Below are positions 9,376 through 18,216 of a stretch of 64,000 bases of DNA, one piece after another. The stretch is taken from contig JBEKEC010000011.1 in NCBI GenBank assembly GCA_050014015.1, positions 110,812-174,811 of the forward strand. The letters run 5' to 3'. The notes under the pieces were generated by a model that saw only the letters and a list, made by a program, of their open reading frames with translations, did not search any database and was not told the origin of the DNA. The number at the start of each line of letters is the position of its first letter. Positions within the stretch are counted from its first letter, which is position 1. A program made the position numbers and the translations under genes. Source of the stretch: PALSA-1353 sp050014015 (GTDB lineage: Bacteria > Planctomycetota > Phycisphaerae > Tepidisphaerales > Tepidisphaeraceae).

Positions 9376-9548
9376 TCCCCTTGCTTTGAGATGCTCAGGA
9401 GGGTGGTCAATATCGGCTCAATCGGCGCCCAGAACAAAAATTGGTCTAATTCGCGCCAGGGCGTTGGCCCCGGTCATCTAATGTAGCGGTTTGGAAATCT
9501 TGCCGCCCCTGACTCGCGTCGCCTTCAGTTCATCCAACAGGCAAAATC

Positions 9549-9639
9549 AGGTAGTGGGTCACTTTCGCCATCCAAAGCCCTGGGAGCTTGCTCCCTGGGC
9601 ATGCCAAATCGCTTCCCCATTCAAATTAACCCACCACCT
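9549..9639. repeat. Long-range inverted repeat with inner hairpin
   Basis: AGGTAGTGGGT at 9549-9559 and ACCCACCACCT at 9629-9639 are complementary except for one G-U type position. Between them GGGAGCTTGCTCCC can form a second stem. The structure sits just downstream of the PEP-CTERM gene (stop at 9650, minus strand) and could end its transcription, although no T run is present. The rest of 9376-9649 shows no gene. Confidence 0.5.
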
Positions 9640-9649
9640 AAAATCAGTG

Positions 9650-10438
9650 TCACCGATGGCTCGCTTTTCGCTTCCGCCCAAGAAGCAAAAGCGACCCGCC
9701 CATCAGCAGGCCGATCGATCCAGGTTCCGGTACGTTGGAAATATTCATGGGGATAAAGACCAACTGGTCCTGCACGTTGGGATCGGTCAGGAGCGCGACT
9801 TGCGCTTCCGGAAGAGAATTGCCCACGTCATTCTGAATCGCGGTGAGGTAGCTTTGCGCCTCAGCGGTGACCCCGGCGGGGTTCTGGTCATTCGTCGGAT
9901 CGACCCACATACGCTCATTTGGGTCACTGCCTGGAGCTAACGAATAGTCGTTATCGAACGCCAGCTTCCAGAGCGCCAACTGAAAGGCTTCGTTGGCATC
10001 AACATCGCTCGGGCCGGGATAGAAGCTGCCAAAGAGCTTTTCGATGTTTGCGGTACGGGTGTTATCAAATACAACCGGACCAGTACCGGGACCCGGATTC
10101 GTCTGCGGGTATGGAGGGTTCTGGGTCGGGGAAAGCAGTTCGACGTCGGAAAAAGATGAGATCCCTGGAACGTAAATGTCCTGTCCAACCTCGGTGCAGA
10201 AGGCGCGGAAGGTATTTGGAATGGTGGCATCGACACCCGGGCCGGGAACGTCCGTGCGGGTGGCATCAAGGATCGCCGCGCTGGCACCGCCGGTTTCACC
10301 CGTTGGAAACGTCGAGTCAAAGTATACGAATTGGATTCCGTAGGGAATTGTGAAGTTGGCCGTGATCGTACCAGCCTTTGCCGATACGGCCACCAGAACA
10401 ACGCCAACAAGAGTAGTGAAAATCGCTCCTCGATGCAT
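9650..10438 (-). CDS. PEP-CTERM sorted exported protein
   Basis: The 262-residue protein has a signal peptide (residues 1-22, ending AVSAKAG), an all-beta-looking Pro/Gly/Thr-rich body with few motifs, and a clear sorting tail: VPEPGS, hydrophobic IGLLMGGSLLLLG, then RKRK. By analogy with PEP-CTERM/exosortase proteins it should be exported and processed at the envelope. The body contains FRAFCTEVGQDIY and an ANEAFQLALWKLAF block, a pattern I associate with other short PEP-CTERM proteins of unknown role. AGGAGG lies 8 bases before the ATG. A sigma70-like promoter is proposed at 10616-10643. Confidence 0.88.
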   Translation of the reverse strand: MHRGAIFTTLVGVVLVAVSAKAGTITANFTIPYGIQFVYFDSTFPTGETGGASAAILDATRTDVPGPGVDATIPNTFRAFCTEVGQDIYVPGISSFSDVELLSPTQNPPYPQTNPGPGTGPVVFDNTRTANIEKLFGSFYPGPSDVDANEAFQLALWKLAFDNDYSLAPGSDPNERMWVDPTNDQNPAGVTAEAQSYLTAIQNDVGNSLPEAQVALLTDPNVQDQLVFIPMNISNVPEPGSIGLLMGGSLLLLGRKRKASHR

Positions 10439-10615
10439 AAATCTTCCTCCTTAATCAATCGCGGCCCAAGGTTCTGCCGAACCCTTCCACGGTCGCAACA
10501 ACAGCATTTCCCACGAGATAACGCAGTTCAGCTCGGCGCACAAAACACGCCGAATACTCCCATCCAAAAACGACTGGGATGAGCAACCAAATACCAGACC
10601 ACGGACGGTTATCGA

Positions 10616-10643
10616 AGTATACCACGGCAAATTCCTAATGCAA
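10616..10643 (-). promoter_or_regulatory. Candidate sigma70-type promoter for the PEP-CTERM gene
   Basis: On the minus strand TTGCAT (10643-10638) and TATACT (10621-10616) are separated by 16 bases in a local AT-rich patch of an otherwise GC-rich region. Transcription would begin near 10609, giving a leader of about 170 bases. No other gene signal is seen in 10439-10798. Confidence 0.45.
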
Positions 10644-10798
10644 GTTATTTTATATATCGAGAATATAGAATTTCATGGCGCAAGCCGGAATTGCCGCAAA
10701 ACGGTGGTTAAAAGACGCAAATGAGGAAATTCGGTTCCCGCGAGGAGACTATCTTAACATCCGAGAAAGTCTTCAATGTACTCAACGCCTATGGACTG

Positions 10799-11869
10799 CT
10801 ACGCCGCCTTCCCCGCGGCCGTCAGCATTTTGATGCCGGCCATCAACGCGTTGTTCTCGTGGCTGTGCCCGATCGTGATGCGGATTTTGTCTTGAAGCCC
10901 GGGAAGATCGAAATGGCGAACCAAAATCCCCTGCTCTTTCAGCCCAAGATACGTCTCCCTGCCCCGCCCGGAGGGAACGACCGCCAAAATGAAATTGGCC
11001 TGGCTGGGCAGCACCGTCCAGCCGAGTTGAGTCAACTCGGCGCTGATCCGCGTCCGCTCGGCCTTGATGTTTTCCCACGTCCCGCGGGCGTGGGATTGGT
11101 CTTCTATCGCCGCCGTGGCCGCGACGATCGACAGGGCATCGCAGTTGTAGCTGTCCTTGACCTTCATCATCTCCGCGATCACCGCCGGCTGCGCAATCGC
11201 GTACCCGAACCGCAGCCCCGCCAGCGAATACGCCTTGCTCAGCGTGCGCACGACAACCACGTTGGCGAACTGTTGCACCAGCGCCATGCAATTGTCGTCC
11301 GCGAAGTCGGCGTAGGCTTCGTCCACCAATAACAGGCCGGGAAAATTCTTCGCCAGCTCGGCAACCTTCAGCGGCGAAACGAACGTCCCGCTGGGGGCGT
11401 TTGGGTTGGCCAGATAAATCGCCTGCGCCGAGCTGTTGGCCAGGGCCTCGACCGGCAACGACCAGTCGCGGCCCCACGGAACCGCCAGCCCCTTGGCCTC
11501 CTCCAATCTCGCCAACACCGGATACAGCGAATACGTCGGATCGGGAAACGCCAGTATTCCCCGCGGCGGGACGAAGCAGCGCGTCGCGATCGTCAGGATA
11601 TCGTCGCTGCCGTTGCCCGCGATGATGTGGTGGCGGGTGACGCCGTGGAGTTTGGCGGCCGCGTCGCGGAACAGATCGGCCGTCGGATTCGGGTATCGCC
11701 GCAGCATTTCCCCGCTCACCCCCGCCAACGCCTGCATCACCCGCTCGCTCGGCGGGTACGGATTCTCGTTGGTGTTCAATTTGACGACGCGCTGCCCCGC
11801 CTCCGGCTGTTCGCCCGGCGCGTATCCTTCCATCTCCCGCACGACCGATCGCACGAATGGCGGACTCAT
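10799..11869 (-). CDS. hisC: Histidinol-phosphate aminotransferase
   Basis: The 356-residue protein is a fold-type I PLP aminotransferase of the HisC family: KLNTNENPYPPS near residues 30-41, GNGSDD at 85-90, the NPNAPSG block at 155-161, DEAY at 183-186 and the PLP lysine Lys212 in TLSKAYSLAGLRFGY. It transfers an amino group from glutamate to imidazole-acetol phosphate in histidine biosynthesis, in the cytosol. No other his gene is adjacent, so it is either dispersed or acts on related substrates such as phenylpyruvate, as some HisC homologues do. The ATG at 11869 gives the standard N-terminus. Confidence 0.92.
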   Translation of the reverse strand: MSPPFVRSVVREMEGYAPGEQPEAGQRVVKLNTNENPYPPSERVMQALAGVSGEMLRRYPNPTADLFRDAAAKLHGVTRHHIIAGNGSDDILTIATRCFVPPRGILAFPDPTYSLYPVLARLEEAKGLAVPWGRDWSLPVEALANSSAQAIYLANPNAPSGTFVSPLKVAELAKNFPGLLLVDEAYADFADDNCMALVQQFANVVVVRTLSKAYSLAGLRFGYAIAQPAVIAEMMKVKDSYNCDALSIVAATAAIEDQSHARGTWENIKAERTRISAELTQLGWTVLPSQANFILAVVPSGRGRETYLGLKEQGILVRHFDLPGLQDKIRITIGHSHENNALMAGIKMLTAAGKAA

Positions 11870-11919
11870 GCCCGCGGATTATAAACGACGCCGACGATTT
11901 GGAAACGTTAGAGACCATC

Positions 11920-12960
11920 TCATCTCGTCAACAGGGACTCGATCGTCGTGCATTCCCCGCCCCGCGCCTGCGCCAGATATCCGAAATAACGCTCCAGCGC
12001 ATGGATCAGGCACCCGTCCAACTGGCCCTTCTCCTCCTCGATCCGATGAAGGTGCAGTTTCATTGCCGCAAGCTCGCGAAGAAACCTGCCCGACCCGGCA
12101 AACATCGTGCCGGGCACGAACTGGCCCTTGGTCCGGCGCGGCTGCCCATCGAGTAGCAAGTTCAACCAATGACGATTGGTTCGGAAATGATCCTGAAGGT
12201 CGCGGCATTCCACCCCGTAAATGCACGCCCGGCCAACGTCGATGCGCTCAAACAGCGCGTCGGTCATGAGTTTGTCGCCGATCAGCGTTTCGACGTTCAT
12301 CCAAAACCAATCCCCGCCGTAGGAAAGATGCGCCGATCGCTTGGTGTGAACCTTCACAAAATGATCGTAGGGCGACAATTCCACGAACGCCGCGGCCAAC
12401 AGAAACGAAAAAACGTCCCGGCCCACGTTGGGAACCAAAAAACAAACCGACCTGCCCGGATCGAACCGGGCGAGGAATTCATCGCCTATCCCTCGGATCG
12501 GCGTGGAGAGAACCAGATCGTAGTCGTTGAAACTTTGCAATTTGTCGAAAATCCGCTTCGCCTCGTTCTCATAGAAGCCGTGGATGACGATCAGCTTCCG
12601 GTTTCCGCTCCCGAGCCGAACCGGCCCGCCGGACGCCGCCGAAATGGTTCCATCGCCCCCGCCGGTATAGATCGGAATGGAAATCTCCAGCGAGTTCGCC
12701 CGCCGCGGATCGCGCCCAAGCCGGAAGTCGCTCGGCTGGAGAAGAATTCCCGACGGCCGATTGGACGCCATCAGCGGCCACAGCATCCGACTGCGCTTGT
12801 AAAACCGATGCGCCTTAAGCAGAAGCGTGACCGGCTCGTATTCCAGCGCGTAGGCGATCGCCTTGTGTCGATGGGCATTTTTCGGCCAGAACCACTCGCG
12901 CCCCCGCCCGGGGCCGCGCATGCGGATGTCTCTCACGTAATTCAGCAGATCCACGGACAT
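11920..12960 (-). CDS. Rhamnan synthesis protein F-like glycan enzyme
   Basis: The 346-residue protein resembles RgpF-type proteins involved in polysaccharide synthesis. Residues about 120-345 carry the typical order LIVIHGFYENEAKRIFDKL, a VPNVGRDVFSFL block, VKVHTKRS, and later GQFVPGTMFAGSG. RgpF proteins are thought to act in making rhamnose-containing surface glycans, probably as glycosyltransferases; the linkage is not predictable here. The N-terminal 100 residues are basic and have no recognised domain. It sits 50 bases upstream of hisC on the same strand, but no functional link is evident. Confidence 0.75.
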   Translation of the reverse strand: MSVDLLNYVRDIRMRGPGRGREWFWPKNAHRHKAIAYALEYEPVTLLLKAHRFYKRSRMLWPLMASNRPSGILLQPSDFRLGRDPRRANSLEISIPIYTGGGDGTISAASGGPVRLGSGNRKLIVIHGFYENEAKRIFDKLQSFNDYDLVLSTPIRGIGDEFLARFDPGRSVCFLVPNVGRDVFSFLLAAAFVELSPYDHFVKVHTKRSAHLSYGGDWFWMNVETLIGDKLMTDALFERIDVGRACIYGVECRDLQDHFRTNRHWLNLLLDGQPRRTKGQFVPGTMFAGSGRFLRELAAMKLHLHRIEEEKGQLDGCLIHALERYFGYLAQARGGECTTIESLLTR

Positions 12961-13056
12961 GGTTCATTCTCGTTCGCGGGCCGCAACTCTAGCCGCCACC
13001 CATTGGAAAGATCAACGACAATCCCGATGATGAGTCAAGCTAAAGGTCCTGACGAT

Positions 13057-13875
13057 ATGAATGTCTTGATTCCGATTGCGGCGATGGCCGGGACAGTGGC
13101 GGGTATGCTTCTTGTCGGCGCGGCGATATTGCACCTGATTCCACGGATGGGCGGCATGAGCCGCCGGATTTCCGCCGCCCTGTGCCACGCGCCGGCGCTG
13201 GACTGGGTGATCATTTATTTCACCGTCCTGCCGCTGATCGCCGGCCCGGTGATCGCCGGCTGGCGCGGATTAGTCGGCGCCATCGTCGGACAGGTCGCCG
13301 GCGTGCTGATTTGGACCGCCCTGCACGAGCTGGCCCATCGCAAGGAAGTTCGCGGGCCGCGGATCGTCCGGGTCATCAATCGAATCATCGGCCCGTGGCG
13401 AAACCACGCCGCCCTCTGGCTCACCGCAATCGTCACGCCTGGCTTCTGTCTTATCCGATTGGCCGAGGTGCTCCTCTATCCCCCGATTCGCTGGCTCACT
13501 GGCTTTCCCCGTTATCCGCAGGCCGAATGGGTGAACGTTTCCCGCCACAAATTCAGCGGACTTGTCGGCCACGATCTCATCTGGTGTCTCTATTGCGATT
13601 GGATGACCGGCGTATGGTCCCTCGGCTCGGAGATGCTTCGCAACGTCGAATCGTTCTGGTGCCCGATCCGTTTCGACAGCGCCAAAAAGTGCGACCACTG
13701 CTCCGTCGATTTCCCCGACGTCAACCACGGCTGGGTCCCCGCCGACGGAACCATGGCACAGGTCGCGAAGGTCCTTGAAGAATCCCACGCCGGCAGCACC
13801 CACGCCTGGTTCGGCCACCCCGTCCGCCTCACCGTTCGCGGCAAGGAAATCCGGCCGCAGACGCCCGATCATTAA
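13057..13875 (+). CDS. Integral membrane protein with cysteine-rich C-terminal part, unknown function
   Basis: The first 150 residues hold about four membrane segments (for example LIPIAAMAGTVAGMLLVGAA and DWVIIYFTVLPLIAGPVIAG) and a buried HELAH motif near residues 91-95. The C-terminal 110 residues carry paired cysteines (WCLYCDW, WCP, KKCDHCSVDF) that suggest a metal or disulfide site. HELAH resembles a zinc-protease HExxH, but no supporting third ligand is recognised. The start at 13057 follows AAAGG by about 9 bases; 13027 is an alternative. The gene diverges from the RgpF-like gene. Confidence 0.72.
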   Translation: MNVLIPIAAMAGTVAGMLLVGAAILHLIPRMGGMSRRISAALCHAPALDWVIIYFTVLPLIAGPVIAGWRGLVGAIVGQVAGVLIWTALHELAHRKEVRGPRIVRVINRIIGPWRNHAALWLTAIVTPGFCLIRLAEVLLYPPIRWLTGFPRYPQAEWVNVSRHKFSGLVGHDLIWCLYCDWMTGVWSLGSEMLRNVESFWCPIRFDSAKKCDHCSVDFPDVNHGWVPADGTMAQVAKVLEESHAGSTHAWFGHPVRLTVRGKEIRPQTPDH

Positions 13876-14071
13876 AACGAATCGGATCGGGGCGGGAATC
13901 TGACACTATCGTGAGCGTTGAACCAACCGAATCTTTTTTCGTGAGCGGCGTCTGAAGTGCACTCCGCATATCGCTCACGAAGATCCCGCCAAAAAGGGAC
14001 GTCATTTCAAACTGGATGAGCACTTGCGATTTCGACCGCTACGAACCACGGACAGAGATTGGGCCCGGCAC

Positions 14072-14092
14072 TTCAGTATCCGATATACTGAA
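14072..14092. promoter_or_regulatory. 21-bp perfect palindrome, operator-like
   Basis: TTCAGTAT and ATACTGAA form perfect 8-base arms around a 5-base centre (CCGAT). The right half contains TATACT, usable as a -10 box, so a bound dimer would block a promoter reading toward the membrane protein at 14191. A dyad this good upstream of a gene suggests a repressor site; the protein is unknown. The rest of 13876-14190 shows no convincing gene. Confidence 0.45.
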
Positions 14093-14190
14093 CAAAATTG
14101 CTCGACGACGTTCGTCGGCAGAGGTCAATTTGGGGAATCACGGTACGGGCGATCACATGCCCTGGTTTCATTTGCCGAATGGAGAAGCAG

Positions 14191-14742
14191 ATGGCACTTC
14201 CGCCTAAAGGTGATCCGCGCCGGCCACTCCATTTGGCGGTTCGTTCGACGCGCATGCTGGCGATCATTTTTCTTCTATTCGGATCGTGCGCGTTCGTTCC
14301 ATTCCTCATCCGCGGCGCAATGCCGGTGAACGCGCGGGTATTTCTCGAACTGGGGAACGTTATTTTGTATTTCGGTCCGGGCGCGGTCTACCTCGTAACT
14401 TCGATTTATTTGATGCGCCGGCGATTTTGGGCAGTGGTCGTTGCAATAGTCTTGGCGTCGATCCAGTTGCTTCTTGTGCTAATTGGCATCATCAGTCTTT
14501 TGATCGTTATGATGCGTCAGCCGATTCCTCAGCCGGTTAGCTCTTTTGCACTGATTCCAGCGGGCATCCTACTCCTTATTATCCTGGCGCTAGTGCAACT
14601 CATCTACCATTTGGCACTGTCGTTCGAGGCAATTAAATATATACCCGTGGAGGAGCAACATGGATTTGAGCCGCTGATGGCTCAGCCGGTCGAACCACCC
14701 CATGGAGCCAAGGGAGAATCAAACGGCGAAGTGATCCTCTAA
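14191..14742 (+). CDS. Four-helix membrane protein, unknown function
   Basis: The 183-residue product has four predicted membrane segments, starting near residues 20, 52, 77 and 113 (for example LASIQLLLVLIGIISLLIVM). A hydrophilic tail ends in GAKGESNGEVIL. GGAGAAG precedes the ATG at 14191 by about 5 bases, which favours it over the ATG at 14179. I recognise no family. A signal peptidase I fragment follows on the same strand. Confidence 0.65.
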   Translation: MALPPKGDPRRPLHLAVRSTRMLAIIFLLFGSCAFVPFLIRGAMPVNARVFLELGNVILYFGPGAVYLVTSIYLMRRRFWAVVVAIVLASIQLLLVLIGIISLLIVMMRQPIPQPVSSFALIPAGILLLIILALVQLIYHLALSFEAIKYIPVEEQHGFEPLMAQPVEPPHGAKGESNGEVIL

Positions 14743-14837
14743 ACGCACACGATATTGGTGGATGTTGGCCAAGGTGAGGCCACCCCGGGCATCGAAATAG
14801 ACGCCGCAGCCCCTATGAATCTGCGGGAATAAGGTGA

Positions 14838-15245
14838 GCGCTACGCCCAGCCCAGGCGTATATCAAACGCGTGGTCGCCGTAGAAGGAGATACCGTTGAA
14901 ATCCGCGATGATGAACTCTACATCAACGGCGCAAAACTGCGGCGGGAAGTGGCATCGGCCCCGGCCAACGTCGTCCCGCAATTGAAAGGCACGCTGACCT
15001 ACTTTTACGAATGGAACGGCAACGCGAAATACCAGATCTGCCTGTGTGCCAACGGCGGCCTTGGGTTGAAGGATTTCCCGAAGACAATCGTCCCCAAACA
15101 TCAGTGCTTTGTTCTCGGAGATAATCGCGACAATTGCATGGATAGCCGTGTTTTTGGGTCCATCCCGATTGTGGGGATCATTGGCAAGGCCAGCTTCATC
15201 TATGAGCCGTCCGGGGATTGGTCCAGGTTTGGGAGCATGGAGTGA
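14838..15245 (+). pseudogene. Truncated signal peptidase I (S26) remnant
   Basis: The open frame after a stop at 14835-14837 reads the second half of a type I signal peptidase: YIKRVVAVEGDTVEIRDDEL (contains the catalytic-lysine box) and the GDNRDNCMDSRVFGSIP box that closes the fold. The N-terminal membrane anchor and the box with the nucleophilic serine (SMxPT) are missing and are not found in other frames upstream. Without the serine it cannot cleave signal peptides. There is no proper start codon; GTG at 14871 is the first possibility. It is best read as a decayed gene or a domain fragment. Confidence 0.75.
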
Positions 15246-15334
15246 GAAGTCGGCTCGGCTTCCGCGCCGCTACGATGTTCAACGCCTTGAAAATCGCCCC
15301 AGCGGCATTGAAATTTCGCGCATTAAACAAGCGA

Positions 15335-16126
15335 TTAATTATTCTCCATGGGCTGTTTTCTGGACATTAACGTCACTTGATCGTTGTCCAGCAACCGGCC
15401 ATCCAGCACGTCTTCCTGGCCCCACATGCGGTAGCGGATGGTGAAATGGCCGGGATCGTTTGGATCGGGTTGGCCGGCGAAGATACGCACGAGGGGCGGT
15501 TTGCGCGGCCAGACAGTTTCGACGTCGAATAACCATATACCGTGCGGCGCAAAAAAGGGTGGCTGGCTCCATGTGAAAGGAGTCACGGTGACTGTGTCGC
15601 AGTTCAGGCCTTGGACGAATTGCGCGCTGAATGTGTCTCCGTGAGGGCCGTACCTGACGCAGACGAGGCGGCGATGACCGGCAGGGGAAATTCGCTCGTG
15701 GAGAAAAATGACCGCCGGTTTAATCAACGGCGAATTGAAGCCGGGTACGACGGTGGTGAGTTTATTCCAGTCAGAGACGTCGAGCGCGGCGGCGGTCGCC
15801 GGACTTGGAGCCGCTTGCGGACTGGAGCGCCGCTGGAGGGGATAGGGATGATATTTGGGATTGCCGGCCAGCAAAGCGGCGGCCTCGGTGGGACCTTCCT
15901 CGTAGACGACGGTGTCCGGCGACAATGAGAATTGCAGGCATTGGTGCTGCCAGTAGAGGATTTCCGCTCGCCGCCACCAGGCGGGCCCCCATTTCCAGGC
16001 GACGAGGGCCAATCCCAGGAGCAAGGACCCAAATATCAGGCGATGGATCCATCGGCGGTTTCGCCGCACAGGCGCATAATCGAGCGGCACGGCGCTGGGT
16101 GTAAGATTGGTTGATGGCATCGTCAT
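15335..16126 (-). CDS. Single-pass membrane protein, unknown function (263 aa)
   Basis: A basic N-terminus (VRRNRRWIHR) precedes one membrane segment (about residues 30-48, FGSLLLGLALVAWKWGPAWW). The rest is likely outside the cytoplasm, with no catalytic motif that I recognise; a PFTWSQPPFFAPHGIWLFDV region and a Pro-rich spacer are visible. The ATG at 16126 has in-frame support from the basic-then-hydrophobic pattern. It looks like a lineage-specific planctomycete protein. Confidence 0.65.
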   Translation of the reverse strand: MTMPSTNLTPSAVPLDYAPVRRNRRWIHRLIFGSLLLGLALVAWKWGPAWWRRAEILYWQHQCLQFSLSPDTVVYEEGPTEAAALLAGNPKYHPYPLQRRSSPQAAPSPATAAALDVSDWNKLTTVVPGFNSPLIKPAVIFLHERISPAGHRRLVCVRYGPHGDTFSAQFVQGLNCDTVTVTPFTWSQPPFFAPHGIWLFDVETVWPRKPPLVRIFAGQPDPNDPGHFTIRYRMWGQEDVLDGRLLDNDQVTLMSRKQPMENN

Positions 16127-16243
16127 GGTTTGGACGCGGCGGCTGGGTGAAAGTTTCGCGATTTTTGCGATCCTCTATTGCCGACGACGCGACAAATGAA
16201 TATCCAATGCGGATAGTCTGCAAAAGGGGAGGCGGAAAGCGGT

Positions 16244-16891
16244 TTACGCTTTCGACCCCATGCTCGGCCGCGGGGGGATTTTGGCGGTCGGGGGCTGAAT
16301 CGTGGGGCGAGCACTGGCGGCCTTCAGCAATGAGCTTTCGATGGCTTTGAAAATCTTGTCGGTCGGCTCGCGCTCGTACACGAAATCGTCGATCTTGAAC
16401 GTGCCTTGAGCACCTTTGCGGAGACCTTCGTAGCTGACGGGGCCGGAGGATTTGGCGCGGACGGGGGTTTCGGTCAGATCGTATTCAACGTAGGCGATGC
16501 CTTTGCGGTCCCAGGCTTCGCGGTTGATGGATTGAATCTTGTCGAGCGGGACGGGCGGGTGGCCGGGGACGGTGACGATGCCGTTTTCCAGACGGTATTG
16601 GCCGCGGGAGTTGTAGACGGCCCAGACGAGGACGAACAATCCCATGGGGGGCAGGACGACGCCGAGGACCTGGTTCAGGACGATGTCGGTTTGGGTCTTG
16701 GGTTTTTCGCGCGGATGGGTGACGGTCCAATTGGGCCAACTGTAGAAGCCGTCGTAAATGGACCAGGCCCCGTAGGCCATGAGGAGGAGGGTCATCAGGT
16801 ATCTGGCGACGCGGTAATATCGACCGGCCTTGGCGACGATGGGGCCGGCGTCAACTTGTTCGGCGACGACAGCCTGGGTTTGATTGGACAT
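16244..16891 (-). CDS. Two-helix membrane protein with PH-like cytosolic part, unknown
   Basis: The 215-residue product has two membrane segments (about residues 32-50, YLMTLLLMAYGAWSIYDGFY, and 75-95, VLGVVLPPMGLFVLVWAVY). A soluble part follows, starting YRLENGIVTVPGHPPVPLDK, whose pattern recalls bacterial PH-like domains; that link is a guess. GAGGT lies about 8 bases before the ATG at 16891. An in-frame extension upstream to 17089 lacks conserved features and is rejected. Confidence 0.65.
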   Translation of the reverse strand: MSNQTQAVVAEQVDAGPIVAKAGRYYRVARYLMTLLLMAYGAWSIYDGFYSWPNWTVTHPREKPKTQTDIVLNQVLGVVLPPMGLFVLVWAVYNSRGQYRLENGIVTVPGHPPVPLDKIQSINREAWDRKGIAYVEYDLTETPVRAKSSGPVSYEGLRKGAQGTFKIDDFVYEREPTDKIFKAIESSLLKAASARPTIQPPTAKIPPRPSMGSKA

Positions 16892-16934
16892 ATTGCACGA
16901 CCTCGCAACCCGCGCCGGCTTGCCAGGGAACACC

Positions 16935-17123
16935 TCAAGACTGGATGACGGTCTGTTGCAGACGCCGGAGAGATTGCCAAACCTCCCGGGCGTCGGAAAG
17001 ACCTTGCCGAGCCCCATCCGAGCCGCGTCGAGATAGCTCGGCGCCGCGTCGAGCCAACTCGGCGGCGAGTTCGTTCTGATCGCTGGCAAGCTCGGTCAGA
17101 ACGAACTCAATGTTACAAGCCAT
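16935..17123 (-). CDS. Possible small helical protein (62 aa)
   Basis: Starting at the ATG at 17123 the frame encodes a charged, probably coiled-coil peptide (LASDQNELAAELARRGAELS, then RRGSDGARQGL). It includes an imperfect 21-bp tandem repeat in the DNA (GCCGCGTCGAG units). It lies just upstream of, and on the same strand as, the membrane protein at 16244-16891. No family is recognised and no strong ribosome binding site is seen, so it may be chance. Confidence 0.3.
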   Translation of the reverse strand: MACNIEFVLTELASDQNELAAELARRGAELSRRGSDGARQGLSDAREVWQSLRRLQQTVIQS

Positions 17124-17240
17124 TGTGCGTTGCAGCGAATCGGATGGCCAACCCGCCATGGGAGTCATAATACCGACTGGGACTACAGTTGCCAATGTTT
17201 GTTGCGCCGGTTTGGGAAATGGGGCAAGATGATTTAATGA

Positions 17241-17330
17241 TTCAAGGGTTCAAGGGTTCAAAAGTTCAAGGGAAAATGCCCTCCCCTGAACCCTTAAACG
17301 CTTGAACGCTTGAACCCTTGAACCCTTGAA
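17241..17330. repeat. Hairpin element built from TTCAAGGG octamers
   Basis: Four TTCAAGGG-like octamers at 17241-17272 face five inverted copies at 17291-17330 (CCCTTGAA, with CGCTTGAA variants) across an 18-base spacer. It lies after the stop of the 249-residue gene at 17364 (minus strand). Same architecture as the elements at 6.8 and 24.4 kb, but an unrelated unit sequence. Confidence 0.85.
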
Positions 17331-17363
17331 CGCCATCGCCAGATGCGATGGCCCTGGGCGATT

Positions 17364-18113
17364 TCACGACCGTGACGCGATGGCGCTGGAGATGGGGCGG
17401 ACAATTCTGGGCAATACGTAGCGGTCGCATAAATGCTCGGCCCGGGCGGCTAGTTCGCCAAGCAATTGATCCATGGCCAGGCGGGGGCGATCGCCCCAAT
17501 AGCGGCGCAGGATCAGGCATACGCTGATGACGTCGTCGGAATAATCGCCGGTGCGAACCTGGTAACTGTTGGTGCGGGTGACGATGTCGATGCGGGCCTG
17601 GAGTCGGCAATCTTCGGTGAGGGCGACGGTGACCGAAGGCTGGAAATCGACCGGCTTGGCGCCGGATTCCTCGGTGAGGCATATAAGGGGTGAATCGGCC
17701 AGCAGGCTCTCGGCGATGACCTCGTCGTGGTTTCCGCTGAAGGACAGATCGAAGCCGAACATCAGGTCGAGATAATCGATTTCCACCGGGCTGACGCCCA
17801 GGTGAAATGGGGCCAGTTGCAAAAGCAGGCGATGGAGGGCCAGGGCGTCTTCAACGCGGGCGGGATTGACGTGTCCGGCGCTGAGTCGGCGCGATTCGAG
17901 GCAGACCCAGCGGTAGTTTTGGCCGGAGCGGTCCTCTTCGAGGTTGAACTCGCCGTTGTCGGATTTTCGAAACCGCGTCATGGAGGGGAATTCTTTTTGA
18001 ATCCTCTCGAAGAAATGGAGAAGCGTTTCGCGTTGATGTGGAAGGTTCAACTGCGACCCGAGTCGGAGGTTGACGTAGAAGTCCTCGCAGAAAGAAGAAT
18101 AGGGATTGGACAT
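17364..18113 (-). CDS. Conserved hypothetical protein (249 aa)
   Basis: A soluble protein with no signal peptide or membrane segment. It starts MSNPYSSFCEDFYVNLRLGS and contains an acidic-aromatic central part (SPVEIDYLDLMFGFDLSFSG, NHDEVIAESLL) and a C-terminal DVISVCLILRRYWGDRPRLA. The pattern is one I associate with planctomycete proteins of unknown role; no catalytic residues can be named. The start at 18113 is the only sensible one. A repeat element and the divergent holA gene lie upstream. Confidence 0.75.
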   Translation of the reverse strand: MSNPYSSFCEDFYVNLRLGSQLNLPHQRETLLHFFERIQKEFPSMTRFRKSDNGEFNLEEDRSGQNYRWVCLESRRLSAGHVNPARVEDALALHRLLLQLAPFHLGVSPVEIDYLDLMFGFDLSFSGNHDEVIAESLLADSPLICLTEESGAKPVDFQPSVTVALTEDCRLQARIDIVTRTNSYQVRTGDYSDDVISVCLILRRYWGDRPRLAMDQLLGELAARAEHLCDRYVLPRIVRPISSAIASRS

Positions 18114-18216
18114 AATTTCTCCCGACCGCGTTTAGTCCGCAAAACTGCCGAACTGTCCCACGGGCATCGAGTGTAGCGGAAAATGTTTTCGGGGAAAAGG
18201 GGAGAGGGAAGAGAGG

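Noticed and set aside
12169..13056. Long in-frame extension of the membrane protein at 13057
   Set aside because: The extension is antisense to the RgpF-like gene and reads as an unstructured basic sequence; a start with a ribosome binding site exists at 13057.
13087..13340. HELAH in the 13057 protein as a zinc protease site
   Set aside because: No third ligand or family context could be found, so no enzymatic call is made.
16892..17089. N-terminal extension of the membrane protein at 16244-16891
   Set aside because: No conserved feature; the ATG at 16891 has a Shine-Dalgarno sequence and begins a sensible protein.
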